Source: Arvicola amphibius (lineage: Eukaryota > Chordata > Mammalia > Rodentia > Cricetidae). Taken from it: a DNA stretch of 64,000 bases. The position numbers and the translations under genes are program-made. How positions within the stretch are numbered: position 1 is the stretch's first letter; the number at the start of each line of letters is the position of its first letter. This document shows, piece by piece, positions 11,441 to 24,500 of the stretch. The notes under the pieces were generated by a model that saw nothing but the letters and a program-made list of their open reading frames with translations, had not been told where the DNA came from and did no database searches. The stretch covers positions 61,457,824-61,521,823 of the forward strand of contig NC_052055.2 in the NCBI RefSeq assembly GCF_903992535.2. Reading direction: 5' to 3'.

Positions 11441-13512
11441 ATTGTTTGGGCCAAAGTCTGTGAGTTCCATAGAGCTCCACCTGTGTCTGCTTCCCAAGTG
11501 CTAGGATTCCAAGGTGTGCACCATCTGCCTTTAGTCCCAGCACTTCAGAGGCAGAGGCAGGTGGATCTCTGTGAATTCAAGGCCAGTCTGGTCTACAGAG
11601 CGAGTTCCAGGATAGCCAAGGCTACACAAAAATACTCTGGGTTTTTTTGTTTTGTTTTTTAAAGATTATAGTCAATAATATATGTTCTGCCGGCATATAT
11701 GCCTGCATGCCAGAAGAGGGCACCAGATATCACTATAGATGGTTGTGAGCCACCATGTAGTTGCTGGGTATTGAACTCAGGACCATTGGAAGAGCAGCTA
11801 GTGTTCTTAACCTCTGTGCCATCTCTCCAGCCCCACCTAAGGTTTTCTTTCTTATTTAGCCGTGGCTGGCCTGGAAATTAAAGAGATATGCTACCTCTGC
11901 CTCCCCAGTGCTGGGATTAAAGATGTGTACCACCACTCCAAACCTGCCTTTTGTTTTGGAGAGAAGGTCTCACTCTTTAGCCCTGGCTAGGCTTGAACTT
12001 GTGATCCTTCTGTCTCTGCCTCTGGACTGGTAGAATTGCCCATGTGTGTCACCAAGGCAGGCAGTTTTTAAGAAAATTATGAGTGTGATGATATAGGCCT
12101 GTGATTCCAGTACTTCAGAAGCAGAGGCAGGAGGATTGCCACAAATTCAAGGCCAACCTGAGCTGGATAAGGAAATCTTGTCTCAGACAAACAAAATACC
12201 CAGAACATCAGAATTTTATAGGCACCTTGTAAAGGTCAAATGAGAATACAGAATTGTGTATTTAATATAAATATGTAATAATAAACATGTAAATGCTATA
12301 TTAAAACATTTATATTGCTATAGCACTATGTGTTGCTTTAAGCAATTGGTGTTATTTGACTTGACACATTCTGAGTAAGTCTTGCTAGCTGATCTCATTG
12401 TGTGAATATCATAGAGTGTACCTACAAAAATTAGATGGGCATAAAGTCAATAGATGACAAACCTTAGGGGACTCCTGTCATATCTGTGGTCTGTCATTAA
12501 ACAGAAAGTTATGAGTTAAGTGACCAAGTATCAAAAAGTCAACATCAGATATGGCCACTGTAAATGTATTTTGGCAGTCTGCTGCTCCATTGGATTACAT
12601 TACTTTTTAACTTAATTTTTTAAAATATTTATTTATTTATTATGTATACAATATTCTGTCTGTGTGTATGCCTGCAGGCCAGAAGAGGGCACCAGACCCC
12701 ATTACAGATGGTTGTGAGCCACCATGTGGTTGCTGGGAATTGAACTCAGGACCTTTGGAAGAGCAGTCACTGCTCTTAACCTCTAAGCCATCTCTCCAGC
12801 CCTTTAACTTAATTTTTAAAGATGTGTTTAAGGGGCTTGAGAGATGGCTCAGCAGTTAAGAGCAACTGGCTGCTCTTCTAGAGGACCTGGATTCAATTCC
12901 TAGCACCTACATGGCAGATCACAACTGTCTGTAACATCAGTCCCTAGAGGATCCAACACCCTCACACAGACAGACATGCAGGTAAAACACCAATGCATGT
13001 AAAAATACATTTTAAAAAAAGTTGTATTTATTTTTTTAGATTTTTTTATTTTATGTGTGTATAAGTATTTTGCCTTTATATATGTATGTATACCACATGT
13101 GTGCCCAAGTAGGTCAGAAGAGGTCATCAAAACCTCTGGAACTGGAGTTGCTGATGGTTGTGAATGCTCATGTGTGTGCTAGGAACTGAACCCAGGTCCA
13201 CTGGAAGAGCAGGAGGTGCTCTTTAACTGCTGAGCCATCACTCCAGCCCCATTAATTATTATTATTATCTTATTATTACTTCATTTCACCCTTTCTTTAT
13301 TTGTCAGTTTTTGGTTTTTTTTTTAAATATTTATTTATTTACTTATTATGTATACAGTATTCTGTCTGCATGTATGCCTGCAGGCCAGAAGAGGGCACAA
13401 GACCCCATTACAGCTAGTTGTGAGCCACCATGTGGTTGCTGGGAATTGAACTCAGGACCTTTGGAAGAGCAGTCAGTGCTCTTAACCACTGAGCCATCTC
13501 TCCAGCCCCTGT
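11440..13512. repeat. SINE cluster (second block)
   Basis: B1 minus fragment 11440-11515 directly abutting B1 plus 11516-11650; B2 minus 11658-11838; B1 minus 11845-11945; B1-like minus 11950-12065; B1 plus 12070-12200; B2 minus 12605-12805; B2 plus 12828-13015; B3/B2 minus 13025-13252; B2 minus 13312-13512. The gap 12200-12600 is AT-rich with nothing recognised. Confidence 0.75.
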
Positions 13513-13539
13513 TTTTTTTTTTTTTTTTTTGAGACAGAA

Positions 13540-14205
13540 TGTATCAGGCTTTCTTTTGGGCCACCAAACCAGCTCCCACATCATAACATGGAGACTTATT
13601 ATTCATTATGAATACCCTCCCCCCAAAAAGGATAAAAGCCAGGCGAGTCGTGGGTCATGCCTTTAATCTCTGCACTTGGGAGGCAGAGACAGCTGGATCT
13701 CTGTGAGTTCGAGGCCAGCGTGGTCTACAAAGAGAGTGCCAGGACAGGCTCCAAAGCTACACAGAGAAACCCTGTCCCGAAAGTCCAAAAACAAAACAAT
13801 TATGACTGCTTGACCTTATCTTATGCTTGTTCCACTAGCTCTTATAACTTATTCTAACCTGTTTCTCTGCCTGTTTCTATGTTTTGACTTGGAGCTTTTT
13901 ACCTTTCGTTCATTGTGTATCTTCTACTCTTTAGCTGGCTGGCTGGCTGGCTGCCTTGCCCCAGGCTCTCCCTTTTTCTCCCTCATTCTCTTCTCTCCCT
14001 TTTTTCTTCTCGTACTTATCCTTTCTGCCCGCCAGCCCCGCCTATCCCTCCTGCCTAGCTATTGGCCATTCAGCTTTTTATGAGATCAATCAGGTGCCTT
14101 AGGAAAACAAGGTAAAAACAGCAACACATCTTCACATCCTAAAACAAATGCAGCAACAAACAAATGTAATGCCTCTTTGCCTCGTTAAAGTAATATTCCG
14201 TAACA
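13540..14205. mobile_element. LTR-like interspersed repeat split by a B1
   Basis: Two blocks (about 13540-13638 and 13797-14205) that together resemble a rodent LTR-type repeat, interrupted by a plus-strand B1 at about 13640-13795. The right block contains 'gctattggccattcag' and a run of A-rich sequence typical of such elements. The family name is not assigned. Confidence 0.5.
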
Positions 14206-14610
14206 CCAAGATTTCTCTGTGTAGCCCTGGCTGTCCTGGAACTCACTCTATAGATCAGTCTAGCCTCAAACCAAGAGATTCACCTGCTTGTGCCTCCTAA
14301 GTGCTGGGATTAAAGGTGTGCGCTATTCTCCCGCTCCAATAATTTATTATTATTTTTTAGATAGTATTATTATATACCCTTGGCTGGTCTGGAAATCACT
14401 ATGTAGACCAACCTAACCTCAAACTCAGTATTCTGCTTGCCTCTGCCTCCCAAGCACTGGGATTAAAGTGTGTGCAGCCACACCTGGCAATTATTTATTT
14501 TAATTAATTGAGACAGGATATCATCATGCGGACCTTACTGTCTTGGATCTTGCTTTGTAAACTATGCTGGCATTGAACTTTGCCTCTGCGTCCTAAGTGC
14601 TGGATCCAGT
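14206..14610 (-). repeat. Three minus-strand B1 or B1-like copies in a row
   Basis: Inverted B1 cores at about 14206-14340 and 14345-14490, and a more decayed one at 14500-14610. Confidence 0.6.
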
Positions 14611-14714
14611 GATTTTTAAAAGAAAAACTGGGTTATACTGGGCTGGAGAGGCAGGGCTATGTAGAGATCCTGTCAAGCAAACAAACAAATAAAAGATTCA
14701 TTAAAAATATCGTT

Positions 14715-15085
14715 TTGAGCTGGGTGTGGTGGCTCACACTTTTAATTCCAGCACTTGGGAGGTAGAGGCAGGCACATCTCTGAGAGTTCGAGGCCAGCCT
14801 GGTCTACAGAGTGAGTTCCGGGACAGTCAGGACTGTTAACACAGAGAAACCCTTTCTTTTTTTTTTAAAAAAAAAATATTTATTTATTTATTATATATAC
14901 AATATTCTGTCAGTGTGAATACCTGCTGGCCAGAAGAGGGCACCAGACCTCATTACAGATGGTTGTGAGCCACCATGTGGTTGCTGGGAATTGAACTCAG
15001 AACCTTTGGAAGAGCAGGCAATGCTCTTAACCTCTGAGCCATCTCTCCAGTCCCGAGAAACCCTTTCTTGAAAAACTAAACAAAA
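14715..15085 (+). repeat. B1 (+) split by a B2 (-) insertion
   Basis: A plus-strand B1 (14715-14858) is interrupted in its tail by a minus-strand B2 (about 14859-15054). The 15-bp duplication GAGAAACCCTTTCTT is present at 14844-14858 and again at 15055-15069, after which the B1 tail resumes. Confidence 0.9.
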
Positions 15086-15489
15086 CAAACCCATATTGTT
15101 TTGTTGGAAATGGATGTATAACTTAGTGGTACCCAGGTTTAACCCATAGCACTACAGATAGTTTATACTTAAACTAAGTGTGATGCTCCAGCCCTATAAT
15201 AATCCTAGTACTTAGGAGTTGGATACAGAAGTTCAGCCTCAGTTATATAGCAAGTTCTAAGATGGTCTAGGTATATGAGACCTTGTCTAAAAACAACAAA
15301 GAAATCTGTGTATTTAACTTGGGTCCTATCCCCAGTACATATGTGTGTATGTATATGCATATGCAATACACAAAAAATTTCTAAAATCCACTGAAATCCG
15401 AAGCACTTCCAGAGTGTTCCCCATTATAGGATGTAACCCTAGGTATTTCATTAAATACATTTGCCTATATCCCTGGTCCCCTCCCATTT

Positions 15490-15646
15490 TAAAGGTATTT
15501 ATTTTATGTGTACATGTGTTCCTGAATGTATACATGCATGCAACACGTGTTCAGGAGCCCAAGGAGGTCAGAAGAGACATTAGATTCCCTGGAACTAGAG
15601 TTACAAATGGATTTGAGCTGCTGTGTGGAGCCGGCAGAGGAACCAG

Positions 15647-15677
<31 letters not shown>

Positions 15678-17065
15678 GAGCTGGGACTAACTCAGTATAT
15701 CTCTACGTAGCTCTGGCTAGCCTGGACTTGACCTCAAACTACAGAGACCCACCTACTTTCCGTGCTGGGATTGCAGATACCCAATTTGTACCCCTTTTTA
15801 TAGAGACCAGACAAATGAAGCTGGGACTAGACTATAGCTCCATTACCCAGTCTCAAGTTCAAAATTCTTCCCACTATCTTGTGCTGCCTCTTTTTATACT
15901 TAGGATTCAGATGCAAAATTAAAGTCCATGATTTAGGGCTGGTAAGATGGCTCAGAGGCTTGCCTGATGACCTGAGTTCCATCCCCAGAACCCACATGGT
16001 TGAGAGAGAGAAAACAGACTTCTACAAGCTGGTATCTCTTCTCTGTCCTCCATGCACACCCATGGCTCCCTATGAATACATACACAATAAATAAATAAAT
16101 TACCTGAGACAATTTTTTTTATTTATTTGTTTTATTTTCGAGACAGGGTTTCCCTGTAGTTTTTGGTGCCTGTTGTAGAACTAGCTCTTGTACACCAGGC
16201 TGGCCTGGAACTCACAGAGATCCTCCAGGCTCTGCCTTCCAGTGCTGGGATTAAAGGTATGTGCCACCACTCCCCACTTTTTAATGCGTTATTTGTCTGC
16301 ATGTACATATGTGGACCATATGTGTCTAGTGCCAGAAGGGGTCAAAAGACAACTCAGGTCCAGGTTGTTTGTGAGCCTCCGTGTGGATGCTGGGAACCAG
16401 ACCTGGACCCTCTACAAGAAAAGCAAGTGCTCTTAACTGTTGAGCCATCTCTCCGGTTTTCTTTTTATTTTGAAATAAAGTTGCCCATACTGATAACCTT
16501 GAACTCACTCCATAGTTCTGCCTCAGACTCCCCAGTATCTGGGATTATAGGTGTGCCTTAACAGGCCCACCTTGTAATGAACCTGTTGAAAAGAACACAT
16601 ATTATTTTTTTTAAAAAATTAATTTTATTAGCCGGGCAGTGGTGGATCTCTGTGAGTTTAAGGCCAGCCTGGTCTACAAGAGCTAGTCCAGGACAGGACC
16701 CAAAGCTACAGTGAAAACCTGTCCCAAAAACCAAAATAATAATAATAATGATGATAATTTATTTATATATATATAATATATAACAATAATAATTATTTTA
16801 TTTTATTTTATTACGGGTGATGGCAGCATACACCTTTAATCCCGGCACTAAGGAGGCAGAGGCAGACATATTTCTGTAAATTCAAAGTCAGCCTGGTCTA
16901 CAGAGGTAGTTTTAGGACAGTCAGGGCTACACAGAGAAATTCTGGACAAAAAACAAAAACAAGAGTTCAGCCTGAGCTATAAAGGTGGGCATATCTTTAA
17001 TACCAGCACTTCTGAGGCAGAGAGGCCAGCCTGGTTTGGTCCAGGTTGGCCAGGACTCACGCAGT
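15490..17065. repeat. SINE cluster immediately upstream of Espl1
   Basis: B3 minus 15490-15655 with a T-run to 15677; B1 minus 15680-15780; B2 plus 15937-16110; B1 minus 16125-16275; B3/B2 minus 16280-16458; B1 minus fragment 16465-16560; B1 plus 16630-16745; AT-rich tract 16745-16815; B1 plus 16815-16965; B1 fragment 16980-17065. SINEs stop about 280 bp before the Espl1 promoter block. Confidence 0.75.
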
Positions 17066-17339
17066 GAGGCCTGGTTCTACACGGAAGGCTACTAAACCCT
17101 TTTCCTCCCTAGTAACACAAGTCATGAGGGTTTCCTAGTATTTTAATCCTCTTGAAGTTTAAAATCCTGCCTGAGCTTGGGAGATAAAGGCAAGAAGGAG
17201 GTAGCGGTTGTCCATCCCGAAAGCGAAGCTAAGCGACTACAGCCGGCTACAGTTATAAACTCATCCCCGACTTGGAGGGGCGGGAGGAAAGGAACTACCT
17301 GGGTGTTCCAGAGGCCTTCCGGTACAGAGCCGAACCCCG

Positions 17340-17520
17340 CCCCGCCAGGTTTCACGTGACAGCGCAGCTGGTAAACTACAACTCCCAGAGCACCACGCGG
17401 CCGGCCGGCCGGCGTTACGCCTTCTCGCTGATTGGCCACTAGGATATTTGAAAGGAGGAGCTGGCGCGGAAAAAGACTATCTTTCGGATATTTGGTGGCG
17501 GCTCCGATTGGAGGTTAGTC
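17340..17520 (+). promoter_or_regulatory. Espl1: Espl1 promoter with ZNF143-type, CCAAT and CHR elements
   Basis: GC-rich TATA-less promoter. Visible sites: E-box TCACGTGA at 17352-17359; a ZNF143/SBS-like ACTACAACTCCCAG at 17375-17388; inverted CCAAT boxes (ATTGG) at 17431-17435 and 17507-17511; a CHR element TTTGAA at 17447-17452, 11 bases after the first CCAAT box; and an E2F-like GGCGCGGAAA at 17463-17472. CCAAT plus CHR is the arrangement used by NF-Y and DREAM/MMB at G2/M genes, which fits separase. Transcription start and the exon 1 donor were not settled; candidates are GAG|GTTAGT near 17513 and GAG|GTGAAT near 17595. Confidence 0.7.
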
Positions 17521-17922
17521 ATAGACCCGTAAAGAACGGCGACTTTGGGTGAAGTAAGGCTCGAAGGGCCTCCTGAGAGCGTGTTCAAGCCGAGGTGAAT
17601 GGTGTTCCCATTTCTGACCTCGAAGGGAAATGGGTTGCCTCTGCGGAAGTTCGGGGGCCCCACTTGGTCGGCGCCCAGTGACCCTGTGAAGACTTCAGGG
17701 GTGGCATGGTGGGGACAGGAGGACAGGGGGCGGCCTGGAGGAAGAAATGTTGAACTTGTCAGTTTAGAACGGGATCCCAGCGTCTAGGCATGGTCCCCCT
17801 GCTCCCCGCCCCATAGGATTCTTTTGATGCTTCAATCCCTTTTCTCCAGTTATTTTCATTACAAATTTCCGCAGAGTTTACAATAATTCTCCAGTCCATT
17901 TCCTCTTCTTTAGCCTTTTGCC

Positions 17923-18474
17923 ATGAGGAACTTCAAAGGAGTCGACTTCGTGACTTTGCTTTGCAGCAAGGAGGAGGCCCAGGAGCTGCTGTCTGACTTG
18001 AAGGTGAGGCGCTTTCTGTCTCAAAACACAACTAGTTTTTTGAGGCCACATGTCTTTTCTCTTTTCTCCTTTTTTTCCTTTTTGAGTTTTTTCTTTTTTT
18101 CCATTTTCTATACTGGGCATTGAACCCAGGAGCCCATGCAAGCAGGGAAGGACCTCACCACTGAACTGTTTCTGTTTTTATTTTGTTTTTTTACGTTTAG
18201 AGACAGGGTTTCTACATAACCCTGGCTGTCCTGGAACTCTGAGAGATCCTCCTGCTCTGCCTCCCAAGTTCTGGGATTAAAGGCGTGTGCCATTACGCCT
18301 GGCTTGTTTTCACTTTTTTATTTGAGATAGTGTCTCACTAAATTGCCCCAGCTGGCCTTGAACCCACTCAAGCCCAGGAAGGTCTTGAACTTTCAGCCTC
18401 TTTACCTTAGCACAGGCCTGTACCACCAAGCCTAACTTGTGTTTTTGCCTTAATTTGGAGAGAGAGAGAGAGAA

Positions 18475-18505
<31 letters not shown>

Positions 18506-21500
18506 GAGAGAGACAGAGAGGAGAGAGACAGAGAGAGAGATAGGGATCCTTGTCTGTGCGACCCTACTTATAGTTCTTTTTCTTTTTCTACATTGCTTTC
18601 CTCTGTCTCCTCCCTCCTCCTAGGAGTTCCTGTCCAGATCCCGGACTGATTTTCCCAGCAGCCGCTATGATGCTGAGAGAAGGCAAGTTTGTGACACCAT
18701 CCTGAGGGCTTGCAACCAGCAGCTGACTGCCAAGATCCTTTGCCCCCGGCACCTGCAGAGTCTGCTGAGGCTGGCAGAGCTGGCCTGTGATGGCTATTTG
18801 TCGTCCACTCCACAGCGCCCTCCTCTCTATCTGGAACGGATTCTTTTCATCTTACTTCGGAATGGTTTGGCTCAGGGCAGCCCAGACACTGTGCTCTGCC
18901 TTGCCCAGCCTCTCCATGCCTGTTTGGTGCAGAGCTCTCGAGAGGCTGCGCCTCAGGACTATGAGGCCGTGGCCCGCGGCAGTTACTCTCTGCTTTGGAA
19001 GGGAGCAGAAGCACTGTCAGAGCGGCAAGCGGCCTTCTCAACCCGGCTGAAGGCCTTGAGTTTTTTAGTACTCTTGGAGGATGACAGCGTCCCTTGTGAG
19101 GTCCCTCACTTTGCTTCTCCAACGGCCTGTCGCGTAGTAGCTGCCTACCAGCTGTTTGATGCTAGTGGACGTGGCCTAGATGAAGCGGAGGCTGACTTCC
19201 TGTATGACTTGCTCTCTAGGCATGTGATCAGCGTCTTGGTAGGTGAGGGTGGGCGCGCTCCTGGTCCTCTTTCTCCCCAGAGGGCCCTCTGCCTCCTGGA
19301 ACTCACCTTAGAGCACTGTCGTCGCCTCTGCTGGAGCCACCACCACCACAAGGCTACTAGCGCAGTGGAGAAGGCTCGTGACCACCTAGAGAACAGCAGT
19401 GTAGCGCCCAGCCTCCAGGTTTGCCAGGTGGGGCTTGAGCTGCTGGAAGCTGCAGAAAAAAGACCAGGGACAGTGGCCCAGCTTCTGATGAAGGCATCGG
19501 CTATTCTGAACAACAGTCTGGAGGCACCATTGCCCCCGCTTCGGGCCTTGTATGACAGCTGCCAGTTCTTCCTTTCAAGCCTGGAGAGAGGCATCAAGGG
19601 GCGCTATGGACTCGATGCCATATTGAACCTCTTTGCTTTTCTTGGAGGATACTGCTCCCTTGTCCGGCAGCTTCGAGATGTGAGTTAAGGACCTACAGGT
19701 AGGGTGGGAATGCTCTGGGTCCTTGGCAAGCTGCCCTCTGAGTGTGCCTGGTAAGCATCCTGTTGTGTGCTGAGAGGGTTGTGATGTCCCCAGTGTCTTT
19801 CCTCCTCTCTGGTAAGCATCCTGTTGTGTGCTGAGAGGGTTGTGATGTCCCCAGTGTCTTTCCTCCTCTCTGGTAAGCATCCTGTTGTGTGCTGAGAGGG
19901 TTGTGATGTCCCCAGTGTCTTTCCTCCTCTCTGGTAAGCATCCTGTTGTGTGCTGAGAGGGTTGTGATGTCCCCAGTGTCTTTCCTCCTCTCTGGTCTGT
20001 GCCAGGAGTCAAGGGCTCCAGGCAGCATTCACATGGAGCGCCCCTCCCCTCAGGTCTGTGGAGTTTCCTCCAAGCAGCAGCAGTCTTTGCTTCAGATGCA
20101 CTTCCAGGGTCTTCACCTTTTCACCGGGATGGTGTACGACTTTGCCCAAAGCTGTCAGGTACCATCTGGGAATCAAGAAACATGTTTAGTCTTAGGGTCT
20201 GAGCTTTGGGGTTTCTCCTGTTTCAGGCGCGGGGCAAGGTGGAAGTCCCCGTGGACCTTGCATGACTTTTGTCACCGTCCATCCTTCTTGTCCGCAGGCA
20301 GCTGAGCTGGCCCAGCTAGTGGACAGTTGCAGGTCTACTGTTACCTGGATGCTGGAGGCCTTAGCGGATCTGTCAGGCAGAGAGCTGACAGACTACCTGG
20401 GGACGACTGGTTAGTGCCTCATGTCTCAGACGCACAGTTCTGGGGGAGGGCTGTCACATGACAGGCTGGCAAGTAGTACCTGCTGTGTATTTCTGACCAC
20501 CAAGTGCCCTAGGTTTAAGGAGAACTGTGTATAAGGATCAGTCACTCCAGTTAATGCCAGGAGAGACTTGATGGGGCTTATGATAGAGGGTTCTGATTTT
20601 TTTTCTTCTTATATTTTGTAGTTTGATTTGGTATTTGTTTTATAAAAATGTTTGTACCTGATATGCAACATTATAGCCTTTATGTTTGTTAGTGTTTTAA
20701 GCCAGCCACATTATGGAATTAAATTGGGCTGAAACTCACAGCAGTGCTCCTGCCTCAACCCCTCACGTGCCAAGGTCACGAGTTATAGTTTCTTTTTGGG
20801 GAAACATGTCTGACCACATAGCTCTGGCTGTTCTAAAACTTACTATGTAGACCAGGCTGGTCTTGAATTCACAGAAATCTTGCCTGCCTCTGCCTCCTGG
20901 GTGCTGGGATTAAAAGTGTACACCACTGGCTAACCTTTTCTTTTAAAGATTTATTTATTTTTTTTTTTAATTTTTATTTTTTTGGTTTTTCGAGACAGGG
21001 TTTCTCTGTGGCTTTGGAGCCTGTCCTGGAACTAGCTCTTGTAGACCAGGCTGGTCTCGAACTCACAGAGATCCGCCTGCCTCTGCCTCCCAAGTGCTGG
21101 GATTAAAGGCGTGCGCCACCACCGCCCGGCTAAAGATTTATTTTACGTGTGTGCGAGTACCTGCGTGCATTTATGTGTGCCTGGTGCCCACAGAGGTCAG
21201 AAGAAGATTCAGATCCTATGGAACAGAGTTACAGTCAGTTGGGAGATTCCATGTGGATTCTGGAAATCAGACTTGGGCCCTTTGCAAGAATAGCAGGTGC
21301 TCTTAAAACACTGAGCCATCTCTCAAGCCCTATAACTTAAAACGCTTAAAAACCAGATAATGCTGGTATAGCACATGTCTTTAATCTCAGCACTGTGAGT
21401 TCAAAGCCAGCCTGGTCTACATGGAGAGATCTAGGTCATCTAGGTATTCATAATAAAAGCCTGTTTTTATTTATTTATTTATATTTGTTTATTTAGTATA

Positions 21501-24500
21501 CAGTGTTCTGCCTACATGTGTGCCTGCAGGACAGAAAAGGGCTCCAGATCTCATTATGGATGGTTGTGAGCCATGTGGTTGCTGGGAATTGAACTTGGGA
21601 ACTCTGGAGCAGTCAGTGCTCTTAACCGCTGAGCCATCTCTCCAGCTCTAAAAGCCTGTTTTTTTGTTGGTTTGTTGTTGTTGTTGTTGTCCCTTTCCAC
21701 CCCCCCAGACAGAGTTTCTTTGTGTCCTGGAACTAGCTCTTGTAGACCAGGCTTGCCTCAAACACACAGAGATCCGCCTGCCTCTGCCTCCTGAGTGCTA
21801 GGATTAAAGGCATGTGCCACCACTGCCTGGCCAGACCTGTTTTTTGTTTTTTTGTTTTTTTTTTTCTTAGAAAAACAGAACAAAATCAAAAATCAAATAA
21901 TGACTAGCCTGGTCTATATAGCAAGTCCCAAGTCAGTCAGGGCTACTTAGTGAGACCCAATCAATCAATCAATCAATACCAGGTAGAATATCCATGTGCT
22001 TCAAAATTAAAATTGTTCAAAGGTTACATAGAAGTCTGGTTTGGTGGCTCATCCATGTGGTTCAAGCAGTGGGGAAGCTGAAGCAGGAGGATCACAAGTT
22101 TGAAGACTTTCTGGGCTATAGAGTGAGTTGGAAGTGGAGGTCAACCGGCATGTATAGCAAGACCTCTCAGAAGAAGAGGAAAATGGACGGGGTGTGTAGC
22201 TCAGTGGTAGAATTATTTGATATGTATACGGCCCTGGGTTTAGCCCTCTTCAATTCTCCATTACCCAAATTCTCCTTTGCACAGGCAATTGCTATATTTA
22301 TTTGAGACAGTTTCACTATGTAGACCAGGTTGGCCTCAGACTTAACAGAGATCCATCTGCCTCTGCTTCCTGAATGCTAAGATTAAAGACAAACCACCAA
22401 ACCTGGCTACAGCTGTCAGTTTTGAGAAACTGCGTTAGGTTGAGGATGTAGACCAGGGGTAGAGTATTTCCCTAGCATGTGCAGTGACCTGAGTTTAGTC
22501 TTAGAACTGCCCCCTCTCCTCCAATTCCATAAAACTTATTGAGATTTATCCATTCAATAAACTGCCAAGCAATATTAGATATATCCTTGTCCCCAGGAAC
22601 CACATTCTCGTTTATGTTAAAAAGTGTGTGTGGCGGGGAATGAAGAGATGGCTTAACAGTTAAGGACACTGACTGCTCTTCCAGAGGACCCGGGTTCAAA
22701 TCCCAGCAGTGATATATAGCAGCTAACAAGCTAACAACCATCCAAGGGATCTGACTCATTCTTCTGACCTCCATGGGTACCTGGCATACACATGGTGCCC
22801 ATGCAAGGAAGCAAATCATTCATATATAATCAAATCAGAATCTAAAATCCTTTTTTAAGCAGTAAGAGTTGGGCACGGTGACTCACCTTTGATCCTAGCT
22901 CTAGTGAGGGAAAGAGGAGGATTGCCATGAATTCAATGTCAGCCTGGGCTACAGTGAGACCCTGTCTCAAAAATCAAGTGAGGGCAGGGGAGATATCTCA
23001 GCTAGTAAAGGCATTTGCTACCAAGACTGATCACCTGAGTGTGATCCCTGGAATCCACATGATAGAAAGTGAACCAGTTCCTTCAGGTTGCACTTCACAC
23101 ATGCACTGTGGCATACAAGCACATACACACAAAATAAATACAGGTTTAAAAGAAGTGATAAATTTGAGACAAGGAGTAGAATAGAATAGGATTAGAAAGG
23201 GAAGCCCATGGGGCTGGAGAGATGGCTCAGTGGTTAAGAGCACTGGCTGGAGCCGGGCGGTGGTGGCGCACACCTTTAATTCCAGCACTTGGGAGGCAGA
23301 GGCAGGCAGATCTCTGTGAGTTCAAGGCCAGCCTGGTCTACAAGAGCTAGTTCCAGGGCAGGCTCCAAAAGCTACAGAGAAACCCTGCCTTGAAAAACCA
23401 TAAATAAATAAATAAATAAATAAAATAAAGTAAAAAAAAAATTGAAAAAAAAGTTCAGAAAGGGTAAGGAGTACAAGTATCATTTTGAGTTAGTTGTTTA
23501 GGGTCTGCCTCATGGGCATGCGACTTGAACAGAGACTTGGAAGATGTTAGCCTGTGATGTCTAGGAGAAAAATCTCTGGAACAGCAGACAACCAGTGCCA
23601 AATCGTGAAGGCTGGAGAGGGTCTAATTTGTCCGGGGAATGCAAAGGAAGGTGGTATGGCTTTAGTGTCCTGGGGGAGGAGAAGGGAGCAACATGGGTCA
23701 GTGTGGAGGGGTCAGCGGCTCCTGTGGAGCCCATCCAGAAGCTGATGGCTGGCCCCAGGCTGAGCGTCTCGTGCTGACAGGGAAAGGGTCGCTGTGACGG
23801 TCGGTTGTCTCTTCTCCTTGCAGCCTCTTACAGCAGCAACTTGGCCTACAGCTTCTTCAGTCACAAGCTCTATGATGAGGCCTGTGCCATCTTGGAGCCA
23901 GTCTGTCAGCACCTGGGCTTGGCAAAGTTCGGTGCTTGCCCTGAGGTGCCTCCTGAGAAGGTAGGAGGAGGGGGTTGTGTTGGTGGCCGTGAGTACAGTG
24001 GCGTGGGCACCAGTGCCTACGGGGTTTTTCCTGACACCCTTTGCCTGCCTGCCACCTGCCTTCCTTCCCCCCCCCTTTTTTTTTTGGATTCTGGGTCTCA
24101 TTGTGTAGCTCCATCTGGCCTGGAATTTGCTGTGTAGACTAGGTGGGTCTCAAACTTACAAGAGACCCATCTTCCTCCACTTTACAAGTGCTGGGACTAA
24201 AGGTGTGTGCTACCACACTTGGCAATCTTTTTCTTTAAAATGGCTATTTTACTTTTGGCTTCCTTCTCAGTTTGTTCCAATCCTAGCTTCACATCAGAAT
24301 CACCTGAGTGAACGTCAGAGCCATTCTATTCTAACGCTTGCCTCCAGGTTCATCAGGTTCTTGCCCTAGAGCTCAGGCATCTATATATTTAAAGTTTTCC
24401 CCACCCCCAGGGTGCTCCTTTGCACAGCCAGAGTAAAAGACAATATCTTAAGCAAGAATGAGTTGAAAGGATGGGTTGGCTGGATTGGCAGGTGATATGG

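Noticed and set aside
19575..20028. Antisense open frames of 145 and 111 codons with repeated peptide blocks
   Set aside because: They are created by reading the 61-bp minisatellite backwards; the repeat peptide is a by-product of the array.
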